Source of the DNA: Alphaproteobacteria bacterium
GTDB lineage: Bacteria > Pseudomonadota > Alphaproteobacteria > UBA8366
Direction: 5' to 3'
NCBI GenBank assembly: GCA_029861675.1
Contig: JAOTYV010000009.1
Span: 1-34,722 of the forward strand
Length of the DNA stretch: 34,722 nt
Under the pieces are notes generated by a model. That model worked only from the letters and a program-made list of their open reading frames with translations. It ran no database searches and was not told where the DNA came from. The stretch's first letter is position 1. Every line of letters begins with the position of its first letter. This document shows positions 23,940 through 33,300 of this stretch, piece after piece. The translations under genes and the position numbers were made by a program.

Positions 23940-25478
23940 ATGACCAAGTTGAGGGGGGGCGTGATTGCGTTGGGATCCTTCGCAATCACGCTGGTTGTTG
24001 CAGTGTCGGGTGGCACGGCAAAACCAACGGTGGGGACGGAATTCGAGCAGCGGGAGTCAGCGATTGCAGGTCCCGTCCTGGTTGACACATTAAGACAGGG
24101 GGTTGCCGACCACTGGATCGAGCGGGAAGGCAACCGCCGGATAGCAGATCGCGCAAACGAATTTCAGGTCGCTCAATTCCGCCTGCCGCCCAGCGGCCGC
24201 GAAAGCCGGCAAAAAGATCTGAAGAAGGCGCCGATAAAAGCGCCGACCGGCGTCCTGCCGCTCGAATATGTATGGGGCCTCGAGACGGAAATCCCGTATT
24301 TCCGGAATCTCGATCTCGACTCCCGGATTAAGGACGACGCCCTTTTCCTGGCGCCAACCGTGTTCGGGTCGATTACGTATCGACCGAATAATTTGTTGGA
24401 AACAAGGCTGGAGGTGACAGTTGAAAAGGTGTTCGCGGCCTTCGAACAGGATCCCTTGACGCTTCCGGATGGATCTCTGCAGCCCGCCGATCGGCGGCAG
24501 TTTTCGTTGCTTATCGACCAGCTTTACGTAAAATTCAAACCGCCGTCCTCAGGCGTCGAATTTACCGTGGGACGCCGAAATTTCGAGGACAACAGACTTT
24601 GGTTGTATGACGCGGCGCTGGACGCGGCCATTCTCACCCTCAAGCCGGGCGACTTTCACATCGAAGCAAGCGTGTCGCGCGAGGATTTGGTGGATCTGGA
24701 CCTGACCGCTTTCGTACCGACGACCGAAACCAACAACTACATCGTCTACACCGAGTATCGCGGAATCGAGGACCATAAACTTGGGGCCTACTGGATTCAC
24801 CGCAACGATACATCCGGAGAAGAAGGGAAGCCGCATTTCCTGGGGCTGCGCGCATCCGGCAGACCAATAGACGCATTCAACTACTGGACCGAGCTTGCCT
24901 ATGTGACAGGCGAGGATGAGAATTCACGAACTCTTTCGGCCGGCGCCTTAGACGTCGGCGGTACCTATCGGTTTTTGAAGACGCCGCTCCAGCCCAGCGT
25001 CACGCTGAGCTTTGCATACGGCACCGGTGACGGCGATTCGACCGACGGCACAAACAATGAGTTCCGTCAAACCGGCTTGCAGTCGAATGAAGGAAGATTT
25101 GGCGGCGTTACCCAATTTGTCACAAAAGGCGAGGTTCTCACGCCGGAAATCAGCAACTTGAAGATCGTCACCGCCGGCGTCGGCTTTCGGCCTTTCGCAA
25201 GCATGTTTGTCGATCTCGTCTATCATCAGTACTGGTTGAACGAGATCGCGACGGAGATTCGGGGACAGTCGCTGACCGCCGAAATGAACCGGTTCGGCTC
25301 GAGCAAAAATGTCGGGAGCGAGTTCGACGTAATTCTCGGATTTCGCAACCTGTTCGGCATTCGGGGACTCGGATTCGAGACCAGGGGCGGCTTGTTCTTT
25401 CCTGGAGATGCGTGGCGCAGAAACGACGGCTCCGACCCTCAAATGGGGGTCACCGCCCTCGGCGTCTTCTTCTTTTAA
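23940..25478 (+). CDS. AlgE-like (alginate export family) outer-membrane beta-barrel (512 aa)
   Basis: The N-terminus (GVIALGSFAITLVVAVSGGTA) is a signal peptide. From about residue 110 to the end, alternating hydrophobic/polar strands with aromatic girdles fit an outer-membrane barrel, and the protein ends in Phe (GVFFF), as such barrels do. The stretch NEFRQTGLQSNEGRFGGV (about 371-388) and the following VLTPEISNLKIVTAGV match the alginate-export family pattern. AlgE itself passes polyanionic polysaccharide. Here there are no alginate synthesis genes; the neighbours are two RND permeases and a short adaptor, so it may be the outer-membrane exit of that system. Residues 30-100 form a proline/charge-rich, probably periplasmic, N-terminal extension. 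Confidence 0.8.
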   Translation: MTKLRGGVIALGSFAITLVVAVSGGTAKPTVGTEFEQRESAIAGPVLVDTLRQGVADHWIEREGNRRIADRANEFQVAQFRLPPSGRESRQKDLKKAPIKAPTGVLPLEYVWGLETEIPYFRNLDLDSRIKDDALFLAPTVFGSITYRPNNLLETRLEVTVEKVFAAFEQDPLTLPDGSLQPADRRQFSLLIDQLYVKFKPPSSGVEFTVGRRNFEDNRLWLYDAALDAAILTLKPGDFHIEASVSREDLVDLDLTAFVPTTETNNYIVYTEYRGIEDHKLGAYWIHRNDTSGEEGKPHFLGLRASGRPIDAFNYWTELAYVTGEDENSRTLSAGALDVGGTYRFLKTPLQPSVTLSFAYGTGDGDSTDGTNNEFRQTGLQSNEGRFGGVTQFVTKGEVLTPEISNLKIVTAGVGFRPFASMFVDLVYHQYWLNEIATEIRGQSLTAEMNRFGSSKNVGSEFDVILGFRNLFGIRGLGFETRGGLFFPGDAWRRNDGSDPQMGVTALGVFFF

Positions 25479-25591
25479 CGGGCTGCGGGTGCCGTTACGC
25501 CGGCATCCAAGTCTCGACGAAACATCAACCACCACGAAAGGGTGCATACTGAATTCACAGCAAACCTGACTGGCACTATGGAGGGTTCTCA

Positions 25592-26296
25592 ATGATCAGA
25601 CGAAAATCCACAGTCATATTGGCGATCGCAGCGTTCCTTGTAGTGTCCACGGTAGTCGTCCTGAACGAAGTACGGAGTTCATCGTGGCAGGAAGAATTCG
25701 GTATCTCGAAATGCAACCTGGTGACAACGGGCCGGAATCAATACTTCATCATGGAGCCCGGATTCCAGCTTGTCTTGACGGGGGACGATACCAAGCTCCA
25801 AATCACGGTGCTCGATGAAACCCGAATGGTCGACGGGGTCGCCACCCGCGTCATCGAGGAGCGAGAATGGCAGGACGGTGCGCTGTACGAGATCTCGCGC
25901 AATTTCTTTGCCATGTGCGAGGAAACGAAGGACGTCTTCTATTTCGGTGAAGAAGTCGATTTCTACCAGAACGGCAAGGTGGTGAAGCACGATGGTTCAT
26001 GGCTTGCCGGCACGAATGGCAACAAGGCCGGGCTGATTATGTCCGGCGCGCCGAAAGTGGGCATGAAATATTATCAAGAGATCGCGCCCGACGTGGCGAT
26101 GGACCGTGCCGAGGTCATCAGCCTCAATGAGACGTGCAAGACACCCGCGGGAACATTCGCCAAATGCCTGAAGGTCAAAGAAGGCACGGCGCTAAATTTC
26201 CTGGAAACGGAATACAAATACTATGCGCCGGAAATCGGGCTGATCGGGGACGCGGATTTACGGCTGATCCGGCACGGATTCGCCAAGAAATCATAG
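25592..26296 (+). CDS. Exported or membrane-anchored conserved protein of unknown function (234 aa)
   Basis: The N-terminus RRKSTVILAIAAFLVVSTVVVL is an uncleaved anchor or signal peptide. The mature part has three cysteines (CNL near 40, MCEE near 109, and CKTPAGTFAKC with two near 180-190). The stretches EEREWQDGALYEISRNFFA, VFYFGEEVDFYQNGKVV, YYQEIAPDVAMDRAE and YKYYAPEIGLIGD look like a recurring bacterial family that I recognise only as an unnamed conserved type. Beta-rich content suggests a lipocalin-like or LolA-like barrel, which is an inference. GGAGGG precedes the ATG. It is 113 bp after the AlgE-like gene and probably belongs to the same operon. Confidence 0.75.
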   Translation: MIRRKSTVILAIAAFLVVSTVVVLNEVRSSSWQEEFGISKCNLVTTGRNQYFIMEPGFQLVLTGDDTKLQITVLDETRMVDGVATRVIEEREWQDGALYEISRNFFAMCEETKDVFYFGEEVDFYQNGKVVKHDGSWLAGTNGNKAGLIMSGAPKVGMKYYQEIAPDVAMDRAEVISLNETCKTPAGTFAKCLKVKEGTALNFLETEYKYYAPEIGLIGDADLRLIRHGFAKKS

Positions 26297-26352
26297 ATTC
26301 CTGCAACAGACGCGACTGTTACGCGGTCGGTATTCGCATGGAGCCACGTCAG

Positions 26353-27048
26353 ATGAGACACCGGGTGCGAACAGCGGCCCTTGCACTCCTCGTACTCTCG
26401 CTCAGCGGTTGGGCCCACGGGGCGGACATTAAATCCGCCGCGGCGGTCAAACTCGCCGTCGCAAAAGTATTTTTCGAACAAAATGCCACCGACGGTGACG
26501 TGGAAGTCGTTTTCCAGGTCAAATCGGGGGATGACGGTTTAGCCGAACTCGTTGTGGTCTCGCCGGATGGCCGGACCGTCGTCAACTTCAAAGCCCCCGA
26601 CGCCTCAACTCTGGGGATACGGCAATTCCAGTTCGAATCCCCCGAACCCAGAAATACCGCATCGCTGATGGCCGCCTATCCGGAAGGAATTTATAAATTT
26701 TCCGGCAAGACTTCCGCGGGCGCGACGCTCGTTGGCAAATCGACACTAAGCCATCGGCTGCCCGCAACCACCGCCTTCATCGATCCGCGTCCCGCGGCAA
26801 AGCATGTTTCCGTGAATGGTCTGGACATTTCATGGCGTGCCGTCGCCGGCGTCGCGTCCTATATCGTAAAGATCGAAAACGACGACCTGAACGTCAAAAT
26901 AGCGGCGAGGGTGCCCGGCACCTCGACGACATTCGCCGTCCCGAACGGTTTTCTTCTACCGGTCACGGAATATGAACTCAGCGTGGGCACCGTAACCCGT
27001 GACGGCAACATTTCATTCGTCGAGACGCGTTTTACGACACAAAACTAA
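26353..27048 (+). CDS. Exported protein with C-terminal FN3-like domain (231 aa)
   Basis: The signal peptide is HRVRTAALALLVLSLSGWAHGA, with cleavage near residue 23. Residues about 28-140 form a beta-rich domain of unknown type (VEVVFQVKSGDDGLAELVVV, YPEGIYKFSGKT). Residues about 145-231 look like a fibronectin type III fold, with the hallmarks ISWRAVAGVASYIVKIE and TEYELSVGTVTRDG. ATG 26353 is favoured by GGAG nine bases upstream; ATG 26338 is an alternative that adds five residues. It follows the preceding gene by 56 bp and is the last gene of the + strand operon. It is likely periplasmic; binding of a partner or polymer is an inference. Confidence 0.75.
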   Translation: MRHRVRTAALALLVLSLSGWAHGADIKSAAAVKLAVAKVFFEQNATDGDVEVVFQVKSGDDGLAELVVVSPDGRTVVNFKAPDASTLGIRQFQFESPEPRNTASLMAAYPEGIYKFSGKTSAGATLVGKSTLSHRLPATTAFIDPRPAAKHVSVNGLDISWRAVAGVASYIVKIENDDLNVKIAARVPGTSTTFAVPNGFLLPVTEYELSVGTVTRDGNISFVETRFTTQN

Positions 27049-27094
27049 CGATCTCGCGGTCCCCAAATTCTTATTCGAACCTGATGGTTTTCCG

Positions 27095-27133
27095 CCCGCG
27101 ACACGGTAACGGAACGCGGGATCAATTATTTTT
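27095..27133 (+). terminator. Candidate terminator after the RND operon
   Basis: CCCGCG (27095-27100) and CGCGGG (27115-27120) form a 6-bp GC stem with a 14-nt loop. A T-rich stretch (TTATTTTT) follows seven bases later, overlapping the end of the convergent adaptor gene. Position fits the end of the + strand operon, but the loop and the gap before the T-tract are longer than ideal. Confidence 0.3.
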
Positions 27134-28469
27134 CGCGGAACGCCAGATTGAAACTGCGGACGATCGGATCGAACATATAGTCGAAGGTCGTCCGCGTGCC
27201 CGTAATGATCATGACTTCCGCCGGCATGCCCGGATACAGCGCGTTCTTTTTTAAATCGACGTCCGGCGTTACCGCCATCTCGATCCGTGCGAGGTAGTAG
27301 GATTCGCCGCTGCGTTCATCGATCAGCCGATCCGCTGAAACGGACATGACCTTCCCTTGCAAGGGCTGGATGTGCCGCTTTCGAAACGGGACGAAATGAA
27401 CCTGAGCCGACAAACCGGGATGCACAACGTCAATATCCCTGGGATTAATCTGCGCGTCGACAAGAAGGCGATCGCCAATCGGTACGATTTCGAGCAGCGG
27501 ATCGCCTGACCGTACGACGCCCCCGATGGTATGAATTTTCAGCGCGACGACCGTGCCATCCAAGGGCGCCGTAACAACGGCCCGTCGCAACACCTCCTCG
27601 GCGGAATTAATCCTCGCCAATTGTTCAAGAATCTGGGTTTGAACCTCGCGCAGCCGTTCAGAGATTTCCTTGCGCCGCTCGCCGCGCAGATCCTTGATGC
27701 GCAAGCTGGTCTCATTCAATTTATGCTTGGCTTGAACGATACTGGTTTCGCTCTTGATTCGATCGCCTTCCAACTCGGCCTTTCTAAGTTCCAGTTCGAG
27801 CAACCGGGGTTTTTGAGTAAGCCCTTTTCGAAACAAACCTTCATAAATCGTAATTTCTTCACTTATGACGCGTAGCTGCTTTCGCTTGGAAACCAGGTCA
27901 TTCTTAAAGCCCTTGATCTGATCATGGATTTGCGAATTCTGTTGCTTCAACAGCCCTATGCGGCTCGCCAATGCCTGTCGCCGCGTCTTGAAAATACTAA
28001 TTTCGCCCTCAAGAACCTTGGCCAGCTCCACTTCATCGTGTTTCCAACCGTCCCCACCGGCAAAGACGGTCGATGGAAAGACAATCGTGTCGTGTCCGAA
28101 TTTCTCCGTAATCAGCCGGGTCTCCATTGCCCGCAGCGCCAATAGGCGCCCTCGCAGGCGTTTAAGGTTCACCCTTACCTGCGTCGAATCCAACACGATC
28201 ATCTTTTGGCCGCGTTGTACCTTTTGCCCTTCGCGGACGAGGATCGAGCGAATAATTCCACCCTCAAGATGTTTGATCGTCTTGCGATTGGATTCGACAC
28301 TGACAAACCCGGGCGCGATCGCAGCACTCTCGATCGGAGCAAGCGTCGACCACGCGACCGCCCCACCGGCAAACAAGGCTATGGTAAAGATGCCAACCGC
28401 GATTGGCCGGAACGTTCCCATGTTGCGACGCGTTCTGATGGCGCGGGTCTCTGCTGGAACATCAGGCAT
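27126..28469 (-). CDS. Type I secretion HlyD-family periplasmic adaptor (447 aa)
   Basis: This is the membrane fusion protein of a type I secretion system, linking the ABC exporter to a TolC-type outer-membrane channel. There is a short cytoplasmic N-terminus, one TM helix at about 21-45 (PIAVGIFTIALFAGGAVAW), then the family-typical GFVSVESNRKTIKHLEGGIIRSILVREG (about 74-101) in segments containing the first lipoyl half. A long coiled-coil hairpin occupies about 105-290, and the second lipoyl half and beta-barrel domain follow (APLDGTVVALKIHTIGGVV, YPGMPAEVMIITG). The length is as expected for PrtE/AprE/LapC types. The start overlaps the ABC gene by 8 bp, indicating coupled translation. No outer-membrane channel gene is nearby. 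Confidence 0.94.
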   Translation of the reverse strand: MPDVPAETRAIRTRRNMGTFRPIAVGIFTIALFAGGAVAWSTLAPIESAAIAPGFVSVESNRKTIKHLEGGIIRSILVREGQKVQRGQKMIVLDSTQVRVNLKRLRGRLLALRAMETRLITEKFGHDTIVFPSTVFAGGDGWKHDEVELAKVLEGEISIFKTRRQALASRIGLLKQQNSQIHDQIKGFKNDLVSKRKQLRVISEEITIYEGLFRKGLTQKPRLLELELRKAELEGDRIKSETSIVQAKHKLNETSLRIKDLRGERRKEISERLREVQTQILEQLARINSAEEVLRRAVVTAPLDGTVVALKIHTIGGVVRSGDPLLEIVPIGDRLLVDAQINPRDIDVVHPGLSAQVHFVPFRKRHIQPLQGKVMSVSADRLIDERSGESYYLARIEMAVTPDVDLKKNALYPGMPAEVMIITGTRTTFDYMFDPIVRSFNLAFREK

Positions 28470-30183
28470 ATGTTGGTCCTGCCGTTGTCTGAAGCGCTTC
28501 GGCGGGGGCCGGGCGCGCTATTTTCGCCAAAATTTCGTCTCTCGGGCCGAACATTTCGACTCCGCCATCGCGAAGGACAAGAATCTTGTCGACGTGACGC
28601 AAGATCCAAAGGCGGTGTGTCACGACGACGGTTGTTACATTGCGCTCACCAAGACGAACAAGCGTGCGTGCGAGCGCGTTTTCCCCGTCCTGGTCCAAGT
28701 TGGCGTTCGGTTCGTCCAATACGATAAACTTTGGATCGCCGAACAGGGCCCGGGCCAGCGCAACGCGTTGGCATTGCCCACCAGACAGTACAGCGCCGTT
28801 ATGGCCAATTTCGGTCTCATAGCCATCCTTGAGGCGCAGGATCACGTCATGGACCTCGGCCAGGCTCGCCGCCTCGACAATGGCCGCGCTCTCTTCATCA
28901 CCCATTCGGGCAATATTGGCGCGCACGCTGCCAGTAAACAGTTCGACGTCTTGCGGCAAATAACCGACATGGGGACCCAAATCCTGCGAATCCCAGTTCG
29001 ACACATCTGCATTGTCTAACCTGACGTGACCCGAACTCGGCGTGAGATTGCCGATCAAAAGACGCGCCAAGGTTGACTTTCCCGTCGCGGTCGGCCCCAC
29101 GATTCCCAATACTTCACCAGGATCCAATGCAAAATTTACATTGCGGATGCACGGTTCGGTGGTCTCGGGATAAAAGAACGTGACCCCTTCAACCTGCAGA
29201 TGACCACTGGGTTTCGGGAGCTGCATCGGTTCTGCAGGCCAGGACACTCCCATCAGATGGTTCTTTAGCCTCCGGTATGCGTCTCGTGCCACGATCGCCG
29301 ACCGCCACGATCCTATGGCTTGATCTACCGGCGCCATGGCTCGGCCGAACAAGATCGAACCTGCGATCATCGCACCGGGCGTCACTTCCGCTTTCAACGC
29401 CAGCCACGCCCCTAATCCCAGGATGCCGATCTGCAAGAGCATCCGGAAGGACCGCGTCACCGCTCTGATGTTGCCGACGCGATTATACGCCACGCCGCGC
29501 AGCCCCAAGGATTCTCCATCCGTCTGGTTCCAACGATTGAGGAGATTGGGCATCATTCCCATCGCTTCCACCACATCGGCGTTGCGCACGGTCGTTTCCG
29601 CGTCAACGAGCGATTTCATCGACTTGGCGTTGGACTGATTCAATATCGAACGCGTGCTGAATTCGCTCACGATTACAAGGGAAAACAACAAGATCAGACC
29701 TGCGACGGAAAACCAACCCAGTGTGGAATGGAGCATGAAGATCGCAATGATGAATATCGGCGACCAGGGGGCATCCAGAATGGAAAAGATGCCGGATCCC
29801 GAAAGAAAGGCGCTGGTGGTGGACAGGTCCCTAAGCCCCTGGACGGATGAATGTCGGCTGCCGTGGAGCGCGGTTTGGACACATTGCCTTAGGACCAACG
29901 AACTCAACTGCGCGTCGATCCAACAATTCAGGCGTACCAACACATGATTGCGGACTGCTTCCAACACACCGAGCGTCACAAAGGCAAGCGCGGCAATGAG
30001 CGTCAAATAGACAAGAGTTTCCTCACTCCTGCTGTTGAGCACTCGATCGAACAGCTGAAGCATATAGAGCGGCGACGTCAGCATTAACAAATTGATGCAG
30101 AGACTAAAAATCACCACAGCCAATAATGATCGGCGACACGCTAAAAAAACTTCTCTAATCGGTTCTGCGGTCGGCTTGTTCAT
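28462..30183 (-). CDS. Type I secretion ABC transporter, permease/ATPase fusion (573 aa)
   Basis: This is an inner-membrane half-transporter of the PrtD/AprD/HasD type, powering export of a C-terminally signalled protein. The TM domain spans about 15-300 (first TM RSLLAVVIFSLCINLLML). The nucleotide-binding domain follows: Walker A GPTATGKST at 363-371, signature LSGGQCQRVALARAL from 466, Walker B FIVLDE at 486-491, and the H-loop His523. The signature has Cys where Arg is more usual (LSGGQRQR), and Walker A has TAT for the common SGS; both should remain functional. There is no N-terminal C39 peptidase domain. It lies 123 bp downstream of the giant secreted protein gene and 8 bp overlapping the adaptor gene, so the three form one secretion locus. 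Confidence 0.95.
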   Translation of the reverse strand: MNKPTAEPIREVFLACRRSLLAVVIFSLCINLLMLTSPLYMLQLFDRVLNSRSEETLVYLTLIAALAFVTLGVLEAVRNHVLVRLNCWIDAQLSSLVLRQCVQTALHGSRHSSVQGLRDLSTTSAFLSGSGIFSILDAPWSPIFIIAIFMLHSTLGWFSVAGLILLFSLVIVSEFSTRSILNQSNAKSMKSLVDAETTVRNADVVEAMGMMPNLLNRWNQTDGESLGLRGVAYNRVGNIRAVTRSFRMLLQIGILGLGAWLALKAEVTPGAMIAGSILFGRAMAPVDQAIGSWRSAIVARDAYRRLKNHLMGVSWPAEPMQLPKPSGHLQVEGVTFFYPETTEPCIRNVNFALDPGEVLGIVGPTATGKSTLARLLIGNLTPSSGHVRLDNADVSNWDSQDLGPHVGYLPQDVELFTGSVRANIARMGDEESAAIVEAASLAEVHDVILRLKDGYETEIGHNGAVLSGGQCQRVALARALFGDPKFIVLDEPNANLDQDGENALARTLVRLGERNVTTVVVTHRLWILRHVDKILVLRDGGVEMFGPRDEILAKIARPAPAEALQTTAGPTYA

Positions 30184-30306
30184 GTAAGCTCTTATGCAAT
30201 AATTCGGTTGTTGCTCTCCGTCGTTACTTTAGTCCCTGGTTGCTCCCCTCGAGCATACAAAGAAAAATGGTGCATCGATCGTCAGATTTATGGCTCCAAT
30301 CTTACT
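30184..30306. other. 123-bp gap between the secreted protein and its exporter
   Basis: This spacer separates the stop of the large secreted protein from the start of the ABC exporter. It is AT-richer than its flanks. A 5-bp stem (TGCTC/GAGCA near 30241-30256) is the only structure seen. It may hold a promoter for the exporter pair, but no convincing -35/-10 set was found. Confidence 0.5.
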
Positions 30307-33300
30307 TTACGTAAGGAAAAGGTCGAATTCGTGATCGAATGAATAGGGATCGTTCGGATCGTCGAACAGGCTCACTTTCAAGGGATCGTCTTGCGCACTG
30401 CCGCTACCTGTTCTGTCGATTATTATACGCGTAAGATTGGGCGCGGCCGAATAGGGAATATCGGCCGTCCACGTATGCGCATCGCCCATCAGATACAAGA
30501 TCGGCTTGGTAAACGCCTGGGAGGCAGCCACAAACCCCGATTCAAACACTTCGTATCCGCTCTTGCTGGGAGCGGCATGGCCAAAAATAACCGCGCTCGT
30601 GACCTGATCCCCAAAATCGGCGAAGTTCGATTCGATCCAAGCCAAATCATCCGCCGAGCGATCGGCCCATTCCTGCGCGTCGTGAATCCTGCCGCCAACC
30701 AGATTGATACCGATGAACAGTTTTTCTCCGGATATGAAGGAAAAATTCTCATCCCTCACCGCCTGGTGGTTGACCGTTAATCCGTGCGCCCAGTTGTTCT
30801 CGAAGAAGTCGAAATTGGCTTCCCAGGCGGCGAAGCCCGCGTCGGGATCGTCCTTGTCGTTGTACTCGTTGTCGCCGGGAATGATGAACACGGGAACCGA
30901 CGATGTTTTCAGGAGATCCGCAACGCTTTGATAGTACGCAGGGTCGACGCCCTTGCTCGATCCGGCATTGATGTCACCGACATGCACCACGAACTCGACG
31001 TCTTCCGGAATATTGCTCAGGATTGTTTCGACTCTGCCAAAATCCCCATTGCTGTATGGCGTATCGCCCATGGTCCAAAATACCACCGACGGCGGCGTCG
31101 CAACGCTTATGGTCGAGACCGCGGGCGCGCTATCAACGGTGCCGTCATTGACCACCACTTCGATGTTACGATCGCCCGTAACGGGTCCTGGCAAAACGTT
31201 GTTGAACGTGACCGCACTGATCGCCGAGCCGTAATCCGCAAGAGACGCCGTGCCGGTCAGAACCAAATTCGTTGCCGTCGAACTGCCGTCCACCAAGATG
31301 CCTGAAGGGAGCGATCCGGCCAGGAGAGTGTCCCCGGCCTCAGGATTTGTCAGCGTTATGGTTGCCAACTCCAAAGTTGCGCCGTTGCTGTCAGTGACGG
31401 CGACGTCTGTATCGGCAATCGCTTGGGCTGGATCGCCAATTAAAAACGTGGCCGCGAAGTTATCTCCCGTTGTCCCGGAACTATCATCCGCATCGAGATC
31501 GACAACCGGCGCCCCATCGTCAAGGGCTTGATATTCCACATGCAGCAAGGGCGCGGCGTTTTGAACGCCATTGTATGATTCCGCCACCCGTTTCCCCGAA
31601 CCCGAAATCAATAACGCCAGCGAATTGCCCGATACCCAGCCGTCGCGGTCAATGATCTCTTGAATGACCGCGGACAGGTCCACGGTTTGTTGGGCCGGAC
31701 CGGCCTCCCCTACGGTAGTCCAGTCTGCAGGCTGCCAAAGCGCCGACGCCGTCGTCACCGCCCGGGAGGAGATGTCAAAATTCGCCGACGAGAATTGCAG
31801 CGCGTTATCAACGTCTTCTCCATGAATCGTCAAATCGGCGATACCACTGCTTGCCTCATCCGCTTGGAACTGGATATACGCACTGGTGATGATGGCGCCT
31901 TTGGGGACGTCGATGCCGTTGAACCGGAGTCCGACGATTTGCTCCGCTTTTTCCAGCGTCATCTCGAGATCGCTACTGGTAAGTTTTATCGCACCGCTGC
32001 TGACTCGTTCCTCCGCATCGTCCGTAGAGTTGGATACCCGAACATCAAGTGTCCCGGTTACCAAATCGGATACCGTCACCGTGGTATCCACGGCCGTGCT
32101 GGTCCCGCCATCGCCGTCGGTCAGCACGAACTGCACAGTGCGCGGCCCGGGGGTCGGCGCCACCACATCGGTGTTCTCGTAAGCAATCGCCCGTGCCAGC
32201 GCGGTGGCCGCCGCCGTTGTCGCAAATCCGTTCAGGCTCACGACGAGCGCGGCGCCACCGGTGCCTCCCGCAAATGTACCGATCGATGTCCCGTCAAAGA
32301 GTACGGTGTTGCCGGAGACTTCGATTCCGGTTCCCGGCGTGCCGCTGTCTCGTATCGACAGCACGTCCTCCGCAGGATCCCCAACGGCAATCGATACAGT
32401 CAGCGCACCGGCGTCAAAGTCGGCTGAATCGACGTCCGTCACCAACGCGTCACCGCCCTGCTCGATCACGACCGGGCCGTCGCCCTCCGTATAAGGCAAC
32501 GCGTCGCCCGCGAGGCCTGCAATCACAGGCGCGGAATTCGACCCGCTGACCGTCACCGTCGCATTGACGGCCGTGCTGGTGCCGCCATCGCCGTCGGTCA
32601 GTACGAATTGTACTGTCCGCGCACTAGCCGTCGGCGCCACAGCATCGGTGTTCTCGTAAGTGATCGCCTGGACCAGTGCGGTGGCCGCCGCCGCCGTCGC
32701 AAAACCATTCAGGCTCACGACGAGCGCCGCACCGAGCGTGCCGCCCGCGAAGGTCCCGATCAAGACGCCGTCGAAGCTTATTGTCCCGCCAAGGACTTCG
32801 ACCCCGAAGCCCGGCGTACCGCTGTCCTGGATCGACAACACGTCTTCGGTGCTATCCCCGCCGGCAATCGATACGGTCAGTGCGCCGGTATCGAAATTCG
32901 GCGAATCGGTATCCGTCACCAACGCGTCACCGCCCTGCTCGATCACGACCGGCCCATCGCCCGCCGTGTAGGGCAGCGCGTCATCCGCAACACCGACAAT
33001 CACCGGTGCGGAATTCGACCCGCTGACCGTCACCGTCGCATTGACGGCCGTGCTGGTGCCGCCATCGCCGTCAGTCAGCACGAACTGCACCGTCCGCACG
33101 CCGGTTGTCGGCGCAACGACATCGGTGTCCTCGAAAGTGACCGCCCCGACCAGCGCCGTTGCCGCCGCCGCGGTCGCAAAACCGTTCAGGCTCACGACGA
33201 GTGCCGCTCCGAGCGTACCGCCGGCAAATGTGCCGATTGCCGTTCCGTCAAAGAGTACGGTCGCGCCCGAGGTTTCGATCCCGGTTCCCGGCGTGCCGCT

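Noticed and set aside
23940..25478. The barrel protein as a TolC-family channel for the RND or type I systems
   Set aside because: It has no long helical repeats; the strand pattern, C-terminal Phe and RQTGLQ-type motif indicate an AlgE-like porin.
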